Shown here in pieces: positions 63,750 to 64,000 of a stretch of DNA of 64,000 bases; the stretch's first letter is position 1; each line of letters starts with the position of its first letter. Made by a program: the position numbers and the translations under genes. Under the pieces are notes generated by a model. The model was not told the DNA's origin. It saw only the letters and a list, made by a program, of their open reading frames with translations, and made no database searches. This stretch comes from Arthrobacter sp. Leaf234 (GTDB lineage: Bacteria; Actinomycetota; Actinomycetes; Actinomycetales; Micrococcaceae), in the NCBI RefSeq assembly GCF_001422665.1, contig NZ_LMLU01000008.1, positions 115,147-179,146 of the forward strand, written 5' to 3'.

Positions 63750-64000
63750 ATGGAACTCACGAAGCGCAGGAACCTCTCGATCCTCGGGATCGCAGCAGTC
63801 TCGATGCTCGGCCTCGCGGCCTGCGGCGGCACCGACGAGACCGAGACGACCTCGGGCAGCATGGCGAGCGAGAGCAGCACGGCGGGCCCCGAGAGCGCAT
63901 CGCCGTCGGCAGAGGCCAGCATGGCCCCCTCCGCCTCGGCCGACGCCATGATGGACCCCGCCGCGAACCTCGTCGGCCCCGGCTGCGCCGGCTACGCCGA
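63750..64000 (+). CDS. lipoprotein, fasciclin-type (partial)
   Basis: The first 83 residues of a gene cut by the window end. A lipoprotein signal is clear: MELTKRRNLSILGIAAVSMLGLAACGG, with lipobox LAAC. A Ser/Ala/Glu-rich linker of about 40 residues follows, then DPAANLVGPGCAGYA, which matches the start of actinobacterial FAS1 (fasciclin) surface lipoproteins as I know them. AGGAG sits 5 bases before the ATG. The fasciclin call rests on this short segment. Confidence 0.75.
   Translation, partial: MELTKRRNLSILGIAAVSMLGLAACGGTDETETTSGSMASESSTAGPESASPSAEASMAPSASADAMMDPAANLVGPGCAGYA

Overview
This 64-kb window is contiguous, very GC-rich chromosomal DNA from an actinobacterium. Its gene content and order point to the Micrococcaceae (Arthrobacter and relatives): an rpsB-tsf-pyrH-frr-cdsA cluster with a divergent M23 peptidase, a dusB-dgt-dnaG-tRNA-Asn block, single-chain glycyl-tRNA synthetase, a HutH/HutU/HutI/HutF histidine pathway, GatCAB, and a SAM-IV class riboswitch, a type known mainly from Actinobacteria. 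The genus is inferred; there is no rRNA or other decisive marker. I see no insertion sequence, prophage, CRISPR array or origin. Most genes start with ATG or GTG, many behind AGGAG-like ribosome binding sites, and many neighbours overlap by 1 to 4 bases (TGATG, ATGA, GTGA).

Layout. 1-2.9 kb (+): end of a LytS-type sensor kinase, its LytTR response regulator, a small membrane protein and a sodium/solute symporter, which look like one regulated transport unit. 2.9-8.1 kb (-): a DivIVA-repeat protein, then the translation/lipid cluster cdsA, frr, pyrH, tsf, rpsB. 8.5-9.3 kb (+): secreted M23 peptidase. 9.3-16.2 kb (-): acyl-CoA dehydrogenase with a perfect upstream palindrome, a CAU tRNA, a GT4 glycosyltransferase, a DMT permease overlapping a CDP-alcohol phosphatidyltransferase, a holin-like membrane protein and a sugar MFS porter. 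16.5-17.7 kb (+): Bcr/CflA-type drug exporter. 17.9-25.9 kb (-): SDR/DUF2867 protein, tRNA-Asn, dnaG, dgt, dusB, YibE/F. 26.1-28.6 kb (+): alpha/beta hydrolase, DUF1295 protein, lysophospholipid acyltransferase. 28.6-30.9 kb (-): GNAT and glyS. 31-36 kb: secreted M28 peptidase, YdcZ-type permease, S4 protein, esterase, SGNH hydrolase. 36-39.1 kb (-): metY-metX under the riboswitch, and a small conserved-looking protein.

39.3-41.4 kb: VOC protein, DUF1540 protein, CPBP protease. 41.5-49.6 kb: histidine utilisation. hutR-hutU-M20 amidohydrolase-hutF-hutI run leftward and hutH runs rightward, with a candidate IclR operator between. No HutG is present, so the M20 enzyme is the best candidate for the last step. 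49.7-53.3 kb: siderophore-interacting protein behind an iron-box-like site, then a CDF-KhtT-KhtU cation operon on the other strand. 53.5-57 kb (-): threonine-to-glycine pathway (tdh, kbl) with an FAD amine oxidase. 57.1-62 kb (-): APH-family kinase, then GNAT-gatC-gatA-gatB. 62.1-64 kb (+): a probably leaderless padR with a coupled membrane protein, a degraded patch, and the start of a fasciclin-type lipoprotein cut by the window end.

The most interesting points are the riboswitch and its likely translational switch, the HutG-less histidine pathway with a Cys-Ser-Gly HutH active site, the cluster of slippage-type repeats in and next to hutI/hutF, the four-repeat DivIVA protein, several unassigned operator-like palindromes, and an exact 31-bp repeat at two convergent gene ends. 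I found no clear wholly new system.
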